Shown: positions 1-6,999, counted from the first letter of the stretch. The stretch: 8,171 nucleotides of DNA from Fusobacteriota bacterium (GCA_023389595.1 JAEWEF010000015.1:1-8171), one strand, 5' to 3'. Notes: a model not told the origin generated them from the sequence alone. Numbers and translations: made by a program.

Positions 1-454
1 ACATAATTCCTTTGTGTTTAAAAGGTAATTCAAGTAATACCGGTATGCGTTCGTCAGCTCTTTTTTGGTTTTCACAACTTACATTAAAAAATACATTTTC
101 CCACCCATCGCCCCAATCTTTTGGAAGACAATTTTTAACTCTATGTGGACGTTTGGTAAGCAAGAAAAATTTTACATCACTTCGAATTCTGATGATGTTC
201 CAAGCTTCATCTCTCCACTCATCAGCTTCTTCTAAAAAAAAGTCCGAAGTCATACAAACTCTTATTAATTCTCCACTTTTAATTTTATATTCTCCATTTT
301 TTGTTTTTTGTAATGGGTAATTAAATTTAGTTTTCGTTTTATAAATATATGCCCCATCTTTTTCTCGTAGCCTATCTAAAAAATACATATAACAATTTTC
401 ACAGCCCTCGCTACACTTTATACATCCGTGCCAAGGATTCCATATATCGTGCAT
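1..454 (-). CDS. DUF5131 / phage Gp37-Gp68 family protein (radical SAM-like), partial at left edge
   Basis: The reading frame is open from the ATG at 454 to the window edge, giving 151 codons with no stop; the C-terminal part lies outside. A strong ribosome-binding site (GAGGAGG, about 457-465) precedes the ATG. The N-terminus reads NPWHGCIKCSEGCENCY, with cysteines at 11, 14, 18 and 21. Later come FFLLTKRPHR (about 98-107), the usual F-LTKRP motif, and ENVFFNVSCENQKRADERIP, which matches the family's 'N-v-E-N-q-raderiP' block. I recognise this as the DUF5131 (COG4422, phage Gp37/Gp68) family, whose clustered cysteines and fold resemble radical SAM enzymes; its reaction is unknown to me. It lies 35 bases downstream of der on the same strand with no terminator between, so it may be co-transcribed. 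Homologues occur in phages and on chromosomes, but I see no other phage gene here. Family assignment is fairly sure; function is not. Confidence 0.85.
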   Translation of the reverse strand, partial: MHDIWNPWHGCIKCSEGCENCYMYFLDRLREKDGAYIYKTKTKFNYPLQKTKNGEYKIKSGELIRVCMTSDFFLEEADEWRDEAWNIIRIRSDVKFFLLTKRPHRVKNCLPKDWGDGWENVFFNVSCENQKRADERIPVLLELPFKHKGIM

Positions 455-489
455 TTTGCCTCCTCAAATATAAAGTTATCTTATAATTT

Positions 490-1806
490 TTAATCGTTCT
501 TTTTTTCGAAATTGATTACTATAGGACTGCCGTCAAATCCGAATGATTCCCTAAATTTATTTTCTATGTATCTGGCATAAGAAAAATGTATAAGCTCCGG
601 ATAATTACAGAAAAGAACGAATTTAGGAGGGGCAACTGAAACTTGAGTGGCGTAGTTTATTTTTATAACTCTTCCTTTTCTTGTTGGTGGCATATTCATA
701 ATTATTGCGTCTTTTAATACGTTATTTAAAAGTCCAGTCGATATTCTCTTTGTATATTCTTCGTATATTTTATCTGATAGATCAAGTATGTTAGTTGTCC
801 TCTGTCCAGTTAATGCCGAAATAAATTCTATAGGTGCATAAAATAAAAATGGTAGCTCGTTGTAAATTTCTTCTTTTTTTTCTTTCATTGTATTATTTTT
901 TTTCTCAACAAGATCCCACTTGTTCATAACTATTATTATAGGTTTATGTTCTTCCGCAGCTATACCAGCTATTCTTTTATCCTGTTCAGTAAGTCCCTCT
1001 TTTGCATCTAACATAAGTATACAAACATCTGCTCTCTTAATAGCTTTTAATGCTCTTAATACTGAATAATACTCAAGACTTTCTTCTATTTTTGATTTTC
1101 TTCTAATACCAGCAGTATCTATTATCATATATCTGTTGTCTTTATAACTTATCATTGTATCTATAGCATCTCTTGTAGTTCCAGCTATATCACTTACTAT
1201 TGTTCTTTCTTCACCAGATAATTTATTTACAAGAGAAGATTTTCCAGCATTAGGTTTTCCTATTATCGCAAGTTTTAATATATCTTCTTCATCTTCAATT
1301 ATATCAAGCTCGCCTATTATTTCAACTACAAGGTCAAGCATGTCCCCTAAATTTACTTTATGTGCTGCAGAAATTGGTACCAAATGCTCAAATCCTAAAG
1401 ACCAAAAATCGTAAATTTCATCTTTCTGTTCAAAATAGTTATCTATTTTATTTACACATAGAATGACAGGTTTATTTTTTTTTCTAAGTATGTAAGCTAT
1501 TTCTTCATCAAGAGGATTAAGTCCACCTTTACCATCTACAACAAATAAAATAACATCGGCCTCATTCATAGCTACTTCTGCCTGTTCTTTAACTTTAGAC
1601 ATTATTAAATCATTATTTCTAGGTTCCAATCCTCCAGTATCTACTAAAACAAAATCTGATCCGCTCCATTCAGTGTCTCTGTAAAGTCTATCTCTAGTTA
1701 CTCCAGGAGTGTCGTCAACTATTGCTACGTTGCTTCCAACTAGCGTATTAAATAAAGTAGATTTCCCAACATTGGGTCTACCAACTATGGCTACTATAGG
1801 TTTCAT
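490..1806 (-). CDS. der: Ribosome biogenesis GTPase Der (EngA), tandem GTPase domains
   Basis: Der is an essential GTPase that assists late assembly of the 50S ribosomal subunit in the cytoplasm. The protein is 438 residues from the ATG at 1806, the usual length for the family. GTPase domain 1 has P-loop GRPNVGKS (9-16), DTGG (56-59) and NKID (119-122). Domain 2 has GKPNAGKS (183-190), DTAG (230-233) and NKWD (295-298). The C-terminal KH-like domain (about 352-438) includes PPTRKGR and the NYPELIHFSY stretch. A longer frame starting at GTG 1818 would add four residues, but that GTG lies against the GGAGG ribosome-binding site (1812-1816), which is 5 bases from the ATG, so the ATG is preferred. 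Its ATG overlaps the ygiQ stop as ATGA, which points to translational coupling. All nucleotide-binding motifs are intact. Identification is secure. Confidence 0.97.
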   Translation of the reverse strand: MKPIVAIVGRPNVGKSTLFNTLVGSNVAIVDDTPGVTRDRLYRDTEWSGSDFVLVDTGGLEPRNNDLIMSKVKEQAEVAMNEADVILFVVDGKGGLNPLDEEIAYILRKKNKPVILCVNKIDNYFEQKDEIYDFWSLGFEHLVPISAAHKVNLGDMLDLVVEIIGELDIIEDEEDILKLAIIGKPNAGKSSLVNKLSGEERTIVSDIAGTTRDAIDTMISYKDNRYMIIDTAGIRRKSKIEESLEYYSVLRALKAIKRADVCILMLDAKEGLTEQDKRIAGIAAEEHKPIIIVMNKWDLVEKKNNTMKEKKEEIYNELPFLFYAPIEFISALTGQRTTNILDLSDKIYEEYTKRISTGLLNNVLKDAIIMNMPPTRKGRVIKINYATQVSVAPPKFVLFCNYPELIHFSYARYIENKFRESFGFDGSPIVINFEKKND

Positions 1807-3518
1807 TTTTTCCTCCACATGTTATTTTTGTTAACAGATAAAACTACATCTTTTTGTCTTTGCTTTCTACCATTATCTTTTTCTACAAATAATTTTTTAT
1901 TATTAAATACATCTTGTTCCGTATAGTACATAAGTGTAGAATAAGTTGAAGGTGTAGGCGTAAATACCTGTATCTGTTCCGGATTCGTCTTTAATTCTGA
2001 ATGTATATATTTTTTTAGATCATACATATGTTTTTCCTCACAACCTGGATGAGCTGCTATAAGATAATATGTCAAAAACTGTTTTTTATCTAATTTTTTA
2101 TTAATCTCATAAAATTTATTTTTAAATTCAGTTAATTTATACTTTCCATCTTTTCCCATAAGAGATAGAATTTTATCTTCCGTATGTTCCGGTGCTATTT
2201 TCATCTGACCAGATATATGATTTTTAATTATGTTTGTTAGGTATTCTTCACCGTAATTAGCATCATCAAGTATCATATCGTATCTTATACCGGACGCTAT
2301 AAAAATTTTCTTTATATTTTCTATGCTGTTCAACCTATTCAAAAGTTGTATTTGATTTTCGTGATTACACTTAAGCATAGGACATTTTTTAGGGTAAAGA
2401 CATCTTTTATGTGTACATGATCCATGTTTTAATTTTTTTTTACATTCTATGTCATACATATTTGCAGTAGGACCCCCTACGTCAGATATATATCCATTAA
2501 AATCTTTTTTAGAAGCTATCATTTTCACTTCATCAACTATAGAACTTGAACTCCTTGATACCACAGTTCTACCTTGATGAACAGCTATTGCACAAAAATT
2601 GCATTCTCCATAACAACCTCTATGAGTAGTAACAGAATTTTTTATTGTATCCATAGCCTTAACTTTTCCCATAACTTTATAGTATGGATGTACATCTCTT
2701 TCGAAATCCATAGAATATATTTCATCAAGTTCTTCAGTAGTAAAGTTTTCGCTGGGCGGATTTTGTATTAAATATCTATCTCCACATTTTTGTACAAGTC
2801 CACTTGCGGTTATAGGATCACAATTTACATAGAATTTATTAAAAGCATTTATAAATTTTTCTTTAGAATTTGCACAATCTTCAAAAGATTCTAATTCTTC
2901 GTAACCATCCCTTTTATTTTTGTCTATGTAACATATTCCTCTTATATTTTTCCAGTCCTGATTATTTTTTATTTTTATAGCAAGTTCTAGCATAGATTTT
3001 TCTCCCATGCCGTATGATACTATATCTGCTTTTGCATCAAAAATTATTGGTCTTCTTATACTGTTGCTCCAATAATCATAATGTGCTATTCTTCTGAGGC
3101 TTGCTTCTATTCCTCCCAAGACTATATATTTTTTACTACCTTTGAAATATCTTTTTATTAAGTTAGTATAAACTATGGTTGCTCTGTCTGGTCTTTTATT
3201 ATTTATTCCACCCGGTGTAAAATCATCATTTTTTCTTTTCTTTTTAGTTGCCGTATAATTAGCAACCATAGAATCTACACACCCGGCAGAGACAGCCCAA
3301 AAAAGATTTGGTTCTCCCAATCTTGTTATGTCTTTTTCACTTTCTGTATCTGGTTGAGCTATTATTCCCACTTTAAAACCATGTTTTAACAACCACTTCC
3401 CTATGATTGCCGAACCATTATAAGATGAATCTACGTATGTATCTCCTGACACCATAATTACATCAAGACTATTCCAACCAAGTTTTTTCACTTCTTCTTT
3501 AGTTGTTGGTAAAAACAT
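1803..3518 (-). CDS. YgiQ family radical SAM protein
   Basis: This is a 571-residue member of the YgiQ (UPF0313) family of radical SAM proteins, which are widespread but whose substrate is unknown. The radical SAM iron-sulfur motif CxxxCxxC is C302-YGE-C306-NF-C309, followed by AIAVHQGR. The family's N-terminal domain is clear (SGDTYVDSSYNGSAIIGKWL near 24-43, ITRLGEPNLFWAVSAGCVDSM near 64-84, TPGGINNKRPDR near 101-112, GGIEASLRRIAHYDYW near 135-150). A second cysteine group, C368, C373, C379 and C384, follows the SAM barrel core, then ASGIRYD and GQMKIAPEHTED. The ATG at 3518 has an AGGGG ribosome-binding site about 7 bases upstream. Many homologues are somewhat longer at the C-terminus; this one ends soon after the QKDVVLS segment, and because its stop overlaps the der start the end looks genuine rather than frameshifted. 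ctlX ends 24 bases upstream, so the two are likely in one transcript. Confidence 0.93.
   Translation of the reverse strand: MFLPTTKEEVKKLGWNSLDVIMVSGDTYVDSSYNGSAIIGKWLLKHGFKVGIIAQPDTESEKDITRLGEPNLFWAVSAGCVDSMVANYTATKKKRKNDDFTPGGINNKRPDRATIVYTNLIKRYFKGSKKYIVLGGIEASLRRIAHYDYWSNSIRRPIIFDAKADIVSYGMGEKSMLELAIKIKNNQDWKNIRGICYIDKNKRDGYEELESFEDCANSKEKFINAFNKFYVNCDPITASGLVQKCGDRYLIQNPPSENFTTEELDEIYSMDFERDVHPYYKVMGKVKAMDTIKNSVTTHRGCYGECNFCAIAVHQGRTVVSRSSSSIVDEVKMIASKKDFNGYISDVGGPTANMYDIECKKKLKHGSCTHKRCLYPKKCPMLKCNHENQIQLLNRLNSIENIKKIFIASGIRYDMILDDANYGEEYLTNIIKNHISGQMKIAPEHTEDKILSLMGKDGKYKLTEFKNKFYEINKKLDKKQFLTYYLIAAHPGCEEKHMYDLKKYIHSELKTNPEQIQVFTPTPSTYSTLMYYTEQDVFNNKKLFVEKDNGRKQRQKDVVLSVNKNNMWRKK
1812..1816 (-). 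promoter_or_regulatory. Ribosome-binding site that fixes the der start
   Basis: GGAGG on the minus strand lies 5 bases upstream of ATG 1804-1806, inside the last codons of ygiQ. The alternative GTG start (1816-1818) overlaps this site and has no ribosome-binding site of its own at a suitable distance. Confidence 0.85.
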
Positions 3519-3542
3519 ATACGTCCCCTAACTAGTTAATTT

Positions 3543-4460
3543 TTAAATAAATAACTCAGCTAACATGCACCTAGCTGATCCTCCACCATATTTTTCTATA
3601 GTTGGTATTGATACACTAACTATTTTATTATATTTTTCTATTTCCTTTTTTTGATTTTCATTTAATGATAGATATGCAGTTTTAGACATAACACATATCT
3701 TCCCATTTTTCGAATTTAATTCAAGTGTATTTCCAAGAAAGTTTTTTACCTGTTCTTCACTAATTTCTATAATTTCTTTACCGTCTTCTTTTAAAGAATT
3801 AACAACCTTTTCTCTTTCTCTTATATCATCTATAGTGTCTAGGGAAATTATTGCATATTTTTCTCCTATGGACATCATAACATTTGTATGATATATAGGT
3901 TTTCTACCTATATCGTGATTTTGAAAGGCGTGAAAAGCTATTTTTTTAAAACCTGTTTTTTCACAAAAATAATCTAAAACTTCTTCATTTGCTCTTTCAG
4001 ACAGACAAACGTAAGCTTTTTTATTAGACCTATCCAGCACCATACTTCCTGTTCCTTCAAGAAATATGTTTCTATTTTCAAAATTAGTTAAATCTAAAAT
4101 TTCTACTTTATTTTTTTCTAGCTTTATTTCGTTAAAAATTTTTTCTGTTCTCTCTAACCTTCTGTTTTCTGCATACATTGGATACAATATTAATTTATTT
4201 TCTTCGTGTGTAGAAAACCAGTTGTTAGGAAAAATACTATCTGGAGTATGAGGTTCCATTGTATCTTCTATAACATTTACTTCTACACCTTCATTTTCCA
4301 AAACTTTAACAAAATTATTAAATTCATTTAAAGCTAATTGTTGTATGTATTCTGGTGAAATAGTTTTATCGTTTGTTTGATAGTAATTATTTACGGCTGT
4401 TTCAGCATTGAATCCAAAAGCTATAGGTCTAACCATAAAAACTCTATTGGTATTTTGCAT
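3543..4460 (-). CDS. ctlX: CtlX / dimethylargininase-like amidinotransferase-superfamily hydrolase
   Basis: The 305-residue protein matches the COG4874 group of the guanidino-modifying (arginine deiminase/DDAH) superfamily, in which CtlX of Francisella hydrolyses citrulline to ornithine, CO2 and ammonia. Visible hallmarks are VRPIAFGFNAETAVNN at the N-terminus, TPDSIFPNNWFS (72-83), LEGTGSMV (134-141), the HTNVMM segment with H191, and a glycine-rich end, GGGSARCMLAEL, carrying C298. By family analogy C298 is the nucleophile, H191 the general base/acid and E135/D74 substrate-binding or catalytic acids. The length is normal and all these residues are present. The ATG at 4460 has a strong GGGAGG ribosome-binding site. 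No other arginine or citrulline gene lies in this window, so the true substrate (citrulline, methylated arginine or another) cannot be told from context. The family is confident; the gene symbol is a family-level name. Confidence 0.82.
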   Translation of the reverse strand: MQNTNRVFMVRPIAFGFNAETAVNNYYQTNDKTISPEYIQQLALNEFNNFVKVLENEGVEVNVIEDTMEPHTPDSIFPNNWFSTHEENKLILYPMYAENRRLERTEKIFNEIKLEKNKVEILDLTNFENRNIFLEGTGSMVLDRSNKKAYVCLSERANEEVLDYFCEKTGFKKIAFHAFQNHDIGRKPIYHTNVMMSIGEKYAIISLDTIDDIREREKVVNSLKEDGKEIIEISEEQVKNFLGNTLELNSKNGKICVMSKTAYLSLNENQKKEIEKYNKIVSVSIPTIEKYGGGSARCMLAELFI

Positions 4461-4473
4461 AATCTTCCTCCCT

Positions 4474-4514
4474 AAAAAATAAAAAGCCTTTAACTCATTT
4501 TTGAGGTCAAGGCT
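4474..4514 (-). terminator. Intrinsic terminator after minE
   Basis: On the minus strand two 13-base arms (4502-4514 and 4485-4497, outer six pairs AGCCTT/AAGGCT perfect, two imperfections further in) flank an AAAA loop and are followed by a T-rich run (4474-4484). It begins 11 bases past the minE stop and ends directly against the ribosome-binding site of ctlX, so it probably ends the minCDE transcript, at least partly. Confidence 0.75.
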
Positions 4515-4525
4515 AAATTACTTTA

Positions 4526-4795
4526 TTATTTTTTATCTCTTTTTGCTGCCTGTATTATAGGTATGTTGGCTACTAAAGCTACTTTTCTGGGATCATCTTC
4601 ACAAGCCGAGATATCTATATTTAGCTTAGATTTATCTATTTCAACATATTTATTTAAAACTTCCAATATGTCATCTCTCATATTTTCTAACATTCCTGAA
4701 GGTAGCATAGCCCTGTCTTGTATTAAAACTAACTTAAGCCTATTCTTTGCTTCCACTTTAGAATTTTCTTTTCTAAAAAAATCAAATAATCCCAT
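4526..4795 (-). CDS. minE: Cell division topological specificity factor MinE
   Basis: MinE binds MinD on the membrane, stimulates its ATPase and drives pole-to-pole oscillation, so that MinC blocks FtsZ rings away from midcell. The 89-residue product has the short amphipathic membrane-targeting N-terminus (MGLFDFFRK), the anti-MinCD segment RLKLVLIQDRAMLPSGMLENM (19-39), followed by the helix DDILEVLNKYV (41-51), and the C-terminal topological-specificity/dimer region with the beta strands LNIDIS and KVALVANIPI. Length is typical. The ATG at 4795 follows the minD stop by only 2 bases, with a GAGGGG ribosome-binding site inside the end of minD. It is the last gene of the min operon, followed by a terminator. 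Identification is secure. Confidence 0.96.
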   Translation of the reverse strand: MGLFDFFRKENSKVEAKNRLKLVLIQDRAMLPSGMLENMRDDILEVLNKYVEIDKSKLNIDISACEDDPRKVALVANIPIIQAAKRDKK

Positions 4796-4797
4796 AA

Positions 4798-5595
4798 TTA
4801 TCCCCTCTTAAATGCCTTTTTAATCTTATCAAAAAATCCGTTTTTAACTTCTAAATTTAGAAGTTCAACTTCATTTCCTTCTATTCTTTCAACTATGTTT
4901 TTATAAGCTTGTGCAGCTAAAGAATCTCCTTTGTAAACTAACGGTTCTCCTTTATTAGTTGAAATTACTATAGTTTCATCATCTGGTATTACTCCTAGTA
5001 AATCTATAGCAAGTATATCTAGCATATCATCTACGCTAAGCATATTTCCCTCTTTTACCATAGACATTCTTATTCTATTAACTATAAGTTTGTAATTTTT
5101 AATATCGCTAGCTTCAAGCAATCCTATAATTCTATCTGCGTCTCTAGTTGCAGATATTTCAGGAGTAGTAACTATTATAGCTTCATCAGCTGCTGATATA
5201 GCATTTTTAAATCCTTGCTCTATTCCAGCCGGACAGTCTATAAGAATATAATCAAAATCAGGTTTTAGCATTTCAATTAATTCTTTCATTTGTTCAGGGT
5301 TAACATCATTTTTATCTCTTATTTGTGCAGCAGGAATAAGTGATAAATTTGCACATCTTTTATCTTTTATTAAAGCTTGTGCACTTCTACATCTTCCTTC
5401 TATTATGTCAACTAAATCATAAACAATTCTATTTTCTAATCCCATTACAACATCAAGATTTCTAAGACCTATGTCAGTATCTATCATAAGAACTTTTTTC
5501 CCTTTAGATGCAAGTCCTGCTCCTATATTAGCAGTCGTCGTTGTTTTTCCAACTCCACCTTTACCAGAAGTTATAACTATTACTCTAGCACTCAT
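4798..5595 (-). CDS. minD: Septum site-determining ATPase MinD
   Basis: MinD is a ParA/MinD-type ATPase that binds the inner membrane in its ATP form, recruits MinC and is released by MinE. The 265-residue protein has the deviant Walker A motif GKGGVGKT (11-18, signature Lys12 and Lys17), DTDIGLRNLDVVMGLENR (39-56) typical of MinD, and the Walker B-like ILIDCPAG (117-124). The C-terminal amphipathic membrane-targeting helix is NGFFDKIKKAFKRG (252-265). Length and motifs are standard. The ATG at 5595 directly abuts the minC stop codon (TAAATG), with a GAGGAG ribosome-binding site within the last minC codons, which suggests coupled translation. Identification is secure. Confidence 0.98.
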   Translation of the reverse strand: MSARVIVITSGKGGVGKTTTTANIGAGLASKGKKVLMIDTDIGLRNLDVVMGLENRIVYDLVDIIEGRCRSAQALIKDKRCANLSLIPAAQIRDKNDVNPEQMKELIEMLKPDFDYILIDCPAGIEQGFKNAISAADEAIIVTTPEISATRDADRIIGLLEASDIKNYKLIVNRIRMSMVKEGNMLSVDDMLDILAIDLLGVIPDDETIVISTNKGEPLVYKGDSLAAQAYKNIVERIEGNEVELLNLEVKNGFFDKIKKAFKRG

Positions 5596-6231
5596 TTATC
5601 CCCGCTCCTCGATAATTATTTTTTCATCAACCAATTTTGCAATTCTAAATACTGTATTTTTTTTCACTCTATTTGTATCCAATATTTCTTTTTGTAATCC
5701 TATAGCCGTATTAGAACATATATTCATCTGCACTGGATTTAAATATATAGCCCCTATTATAGCATCTTTATCCCCATCCAATCCAGCATAAACAGTTCCG
5801 TTTAAATGTCCTATAACTATTACACTTCCACCAGCTTTTATAATTGCACCCGGATTAACATCTCCTATAACAACTACGTGTCCATCAAATTCTATATTTC
5901 CTCCAGATCTTAAGTTTTTATAGTAAAATTTAGCCGGTTTCCCCTCCAGTAAATTAGTAATGTTAATATTTTTATCGTTTTCAACATTAGAAAAAACAAA
6001 GCTAAGAATTACGTCGCAATTATTCACCACAGTCTCTGTAAGTATTTTTTCTTCTTCTATAGTTAATGCTCTGCCGGTAAATTCTATTGCCTGTCTATTG
6101 TTACCAATGAATGATTTTGCTCCAATAATTTTTTCTTTAAGAGCATCTTGTAATTCAAAAAAGTCTACTTCAGGATTCAAATTTATTTCTAATCTATCTT
6201 TTCTCCCTTTTATTAAAACTAAATTTTTCAT
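5596..6231 (-). CDS. minC: Septum site-determining protein MinC
   Basis: MinC is the FtsZ-ring inhibitor of the Min system and acts at the membrane in complex with MinD. From the ATG at 6231 it has 211 residues. The variable N-terminal FtsZ-inhibiting domain spans about 1-80. The conserved C-terminal beta-helix domain (about 98-180) contains LRSGGNIEFDGHVVVIGDVN, PGAIIKAGGSVIVIGHLNGT, YAGLDGDKDAIIGA and LNPVQMNI, the RSGQ-G-GDV-pGAe-aGG-i-V-G-l-G pattern used for dimerisation and MinD binding. A longer frame reaches GTG at 6273, but that codon lies upstream of the predicted -10 box. The GGGAG site (6237-6241), 5 bases from ATG 6231, sets the start. First gene of the minCDE operon. Confidence 0.95.
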   Translation of the reverse strand: MKNLVLIKGRKDRLEINLNPEVDFFELQDALKEKIIGAKSFIGNNRQAIEFTGRALTIEEEKILTETVVNNCDVILSFVFSNVENDKNINITNLLEGKPAKFYYKNLRSGGNIEFDGHVVVIGDVNPGAIIKAGGSVIVIGHLNGTVYAGLDGDKDAIIGAIYLNPVQMNICSNTAIGLQKEILDTNRVKKNTVFRIAKLVDEKIIIEERG

Positions 6232-6236
6232 ATTTT

Positions 6237-6241
6237 CTCCC
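6237..6241 (-). promoter_or_regulatory. Ribosome-binding site that fixes the minC start
   Basis: GGGAG on the minus strand is 5 bases upstream of ATG 6229-6231. The upstream in-frame GTG at 6271-6273 sits between the -35 and -10 boxes and would not be transcribed from this promoter. Confidence 0.8.
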
Positions 6242-6261
6242 AAAATAATCTTTTTTCGAAA

Positions 6262-6290
6262 ATTATAACACACTTAATATTTTTTTTCAA
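6262..6290 (-). promoter_or_regulatory. Sigma-70-type promoter of minCDE
   Basis: On the minus strand a TTGAAA -35 box (6285-6290) and a perfect TATAAT -10 box (6262-6267) are separated by exactly 17 bases. The predicted transcript start near 6255 leaves a leader of about 24 bases before minC. Confidence 0.82.
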
Positions 6291-6316
6291 CAATAGCAAT
6301 AAAATTTTAATTTTTT

Positions 6317-6345
6317 TTGTCTTTTAATAGTACATTTGCTATAAT
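6317..6345 (+). promoter_or_regulatory. Sigma-70-type promoter of the flavin reductase gene
   Basis: TTGTCT (6317-6322, 4 of 6 to consensus) and a perfect TATAAT (6340-6345) lie 17 bases apart, with TGC just before the -10 box (extended -10). The predicted start near 6352 gives a leader of about 28 bases. A run of A/T bases lies upstream of the -35 box. Confidence 0.82.
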
Positions 6346-6379
6346 TATTTATATTATTTTATTAATAGATGGAGAAATT

Positions 6380-6982
6380 ATGAAAATCAATTTTAAACCT
6401 AGCAATATGTTAAATCCTGTTCCTGCTATTTTAGTTACTACTAGAAATAAAGATGGGCAGGATAATGTTTTTACTGTTTCTTGGACTGGAACTATTTGTT
6501 CTAATCCTCCAATGTTATATATATCTGTTACTAAGCAGAGAAATTCATTTAAAAATCTCATGGAAAATCCTTTTTTTATAGTAAATCTACCTCCTAAAAG
6601 TCTAGTTAGAACGGTTGATTATTGTGGAGTTATTGGTGCTGATAAAAAAGACAAAATAAAAGAAAGGAAATTAACTTTAGTAGAAAGTGAAAAAATCAAC
6701 TGTGCATACATAGATGACTGTCCTATAAATATAGAATGTGAAGTTATTGAGGTAAAAGAACTTGGAAGTCATTTTATGTTCATAGCAAAAATAGTAAATA
6801 ATCTTGTGGATGAGGAATTGATAGATGATAATAATAAAATAGATTTCAAAAAGGCAGATCTTATGGTTGCCTCTCACGGAGAGTATTTTTCATTAAATAA
6901 GAATGCGATAGGAAAGTTTGGTTATTCTATATCTAAGAAAAAAAAGGTTATATCGTCATATAAAAATAAAAATTACCTATAA
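6380..6982 (+). CDS. Flavin reductase family protein (FMN-binding split barrel)
   Basis: The 200-residue protein belongs to the flavin reductase-like/flavoredoxin family, which bind FMN in a split-barrel fold and either reduce flavins with NAD(P)H or pass electrons in the cytoplasm. Family features are the N-terminal NPVPAILVTTR-KDGQDNVFTVSWTGTICSNPPMLYISV stretch (12-50), the flavin-contact region NSFKNLMENPFFIVNLPP (55-72), a central CPINIECEVIEVKELGSHFMFIAKI segment (114-138) and the closing GKFGYSI (178-184). The start at 6380 is chosen because GGAG (6371-6374) lies 5 bases upstream; a longer frame would begin at a TTG inside the -35 box. The AEC transporter follows after 17 bases and is likely co-transcribed. 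The electron donor and acceptor cannot be read from the sequence. Confidence 0.9.
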   Translation: MKINFKPSNMLNPVPAILVTTRNKDGQDNVFTVSWTGTICSNPPMLYISVTKQRNSFKNLMENPFFIVNLPPKSLVRTVDYCGVIGADKKDKIKERKLTLVESEKINCAYIDDCPINIECEVIEVKELGSHFMFIAKIVNNLVDEELIDDNNKIDFKKADLMVASHGEYFSLNKNAIGKFGYSISKKKKVISSYKNKNYL

Positions 6983-6999
6983 GATCTAAGGAGGAATAA

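Noticed and set aside
71..100. Possible frameshift in the DUF5131 gene near a run of six A bases
   Set aside because: A recount shows six bases in the run, and the frame reads ENVFFNVSCEN without interruption, as expected for the family.
12..320. Open frame of 102 codons on the plus strand
   Set aside because: It is antisense to the partial DUF5131 gene, has no ribosome-binding site and no recognisable protein features; the minus-strand frame has clear family motifs.
3529..3538. Perfect 10-base palindrome TAACTAGTTA between ctlX and ygiQ
   Set aside because: It does not extend beyond 10 bases, has no partner site, and short AT-rich palindromes are common by chance here; it is too weak to call an operator or terminator.
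4554..4559. TATAAT on the minus strand inside the end of minE as a possible ctlX promoter
   Set aside because: No acceptable -35 box lies 16-18 bases upstream, and the bases are accounted for by the conserved MinE codons (Pro-Ile-Ile-Gln).
4563..4811. Other plus-strand frames opposite minE, minD, minC, ctlX and ygiQ, and minus-strand frames opposite the flavin reductase and transporter genes
   Set aside because: They lie opposite well-identified genes, lack good ribosome-binding sites and have low-complexity compositions typical of antisense shadows.
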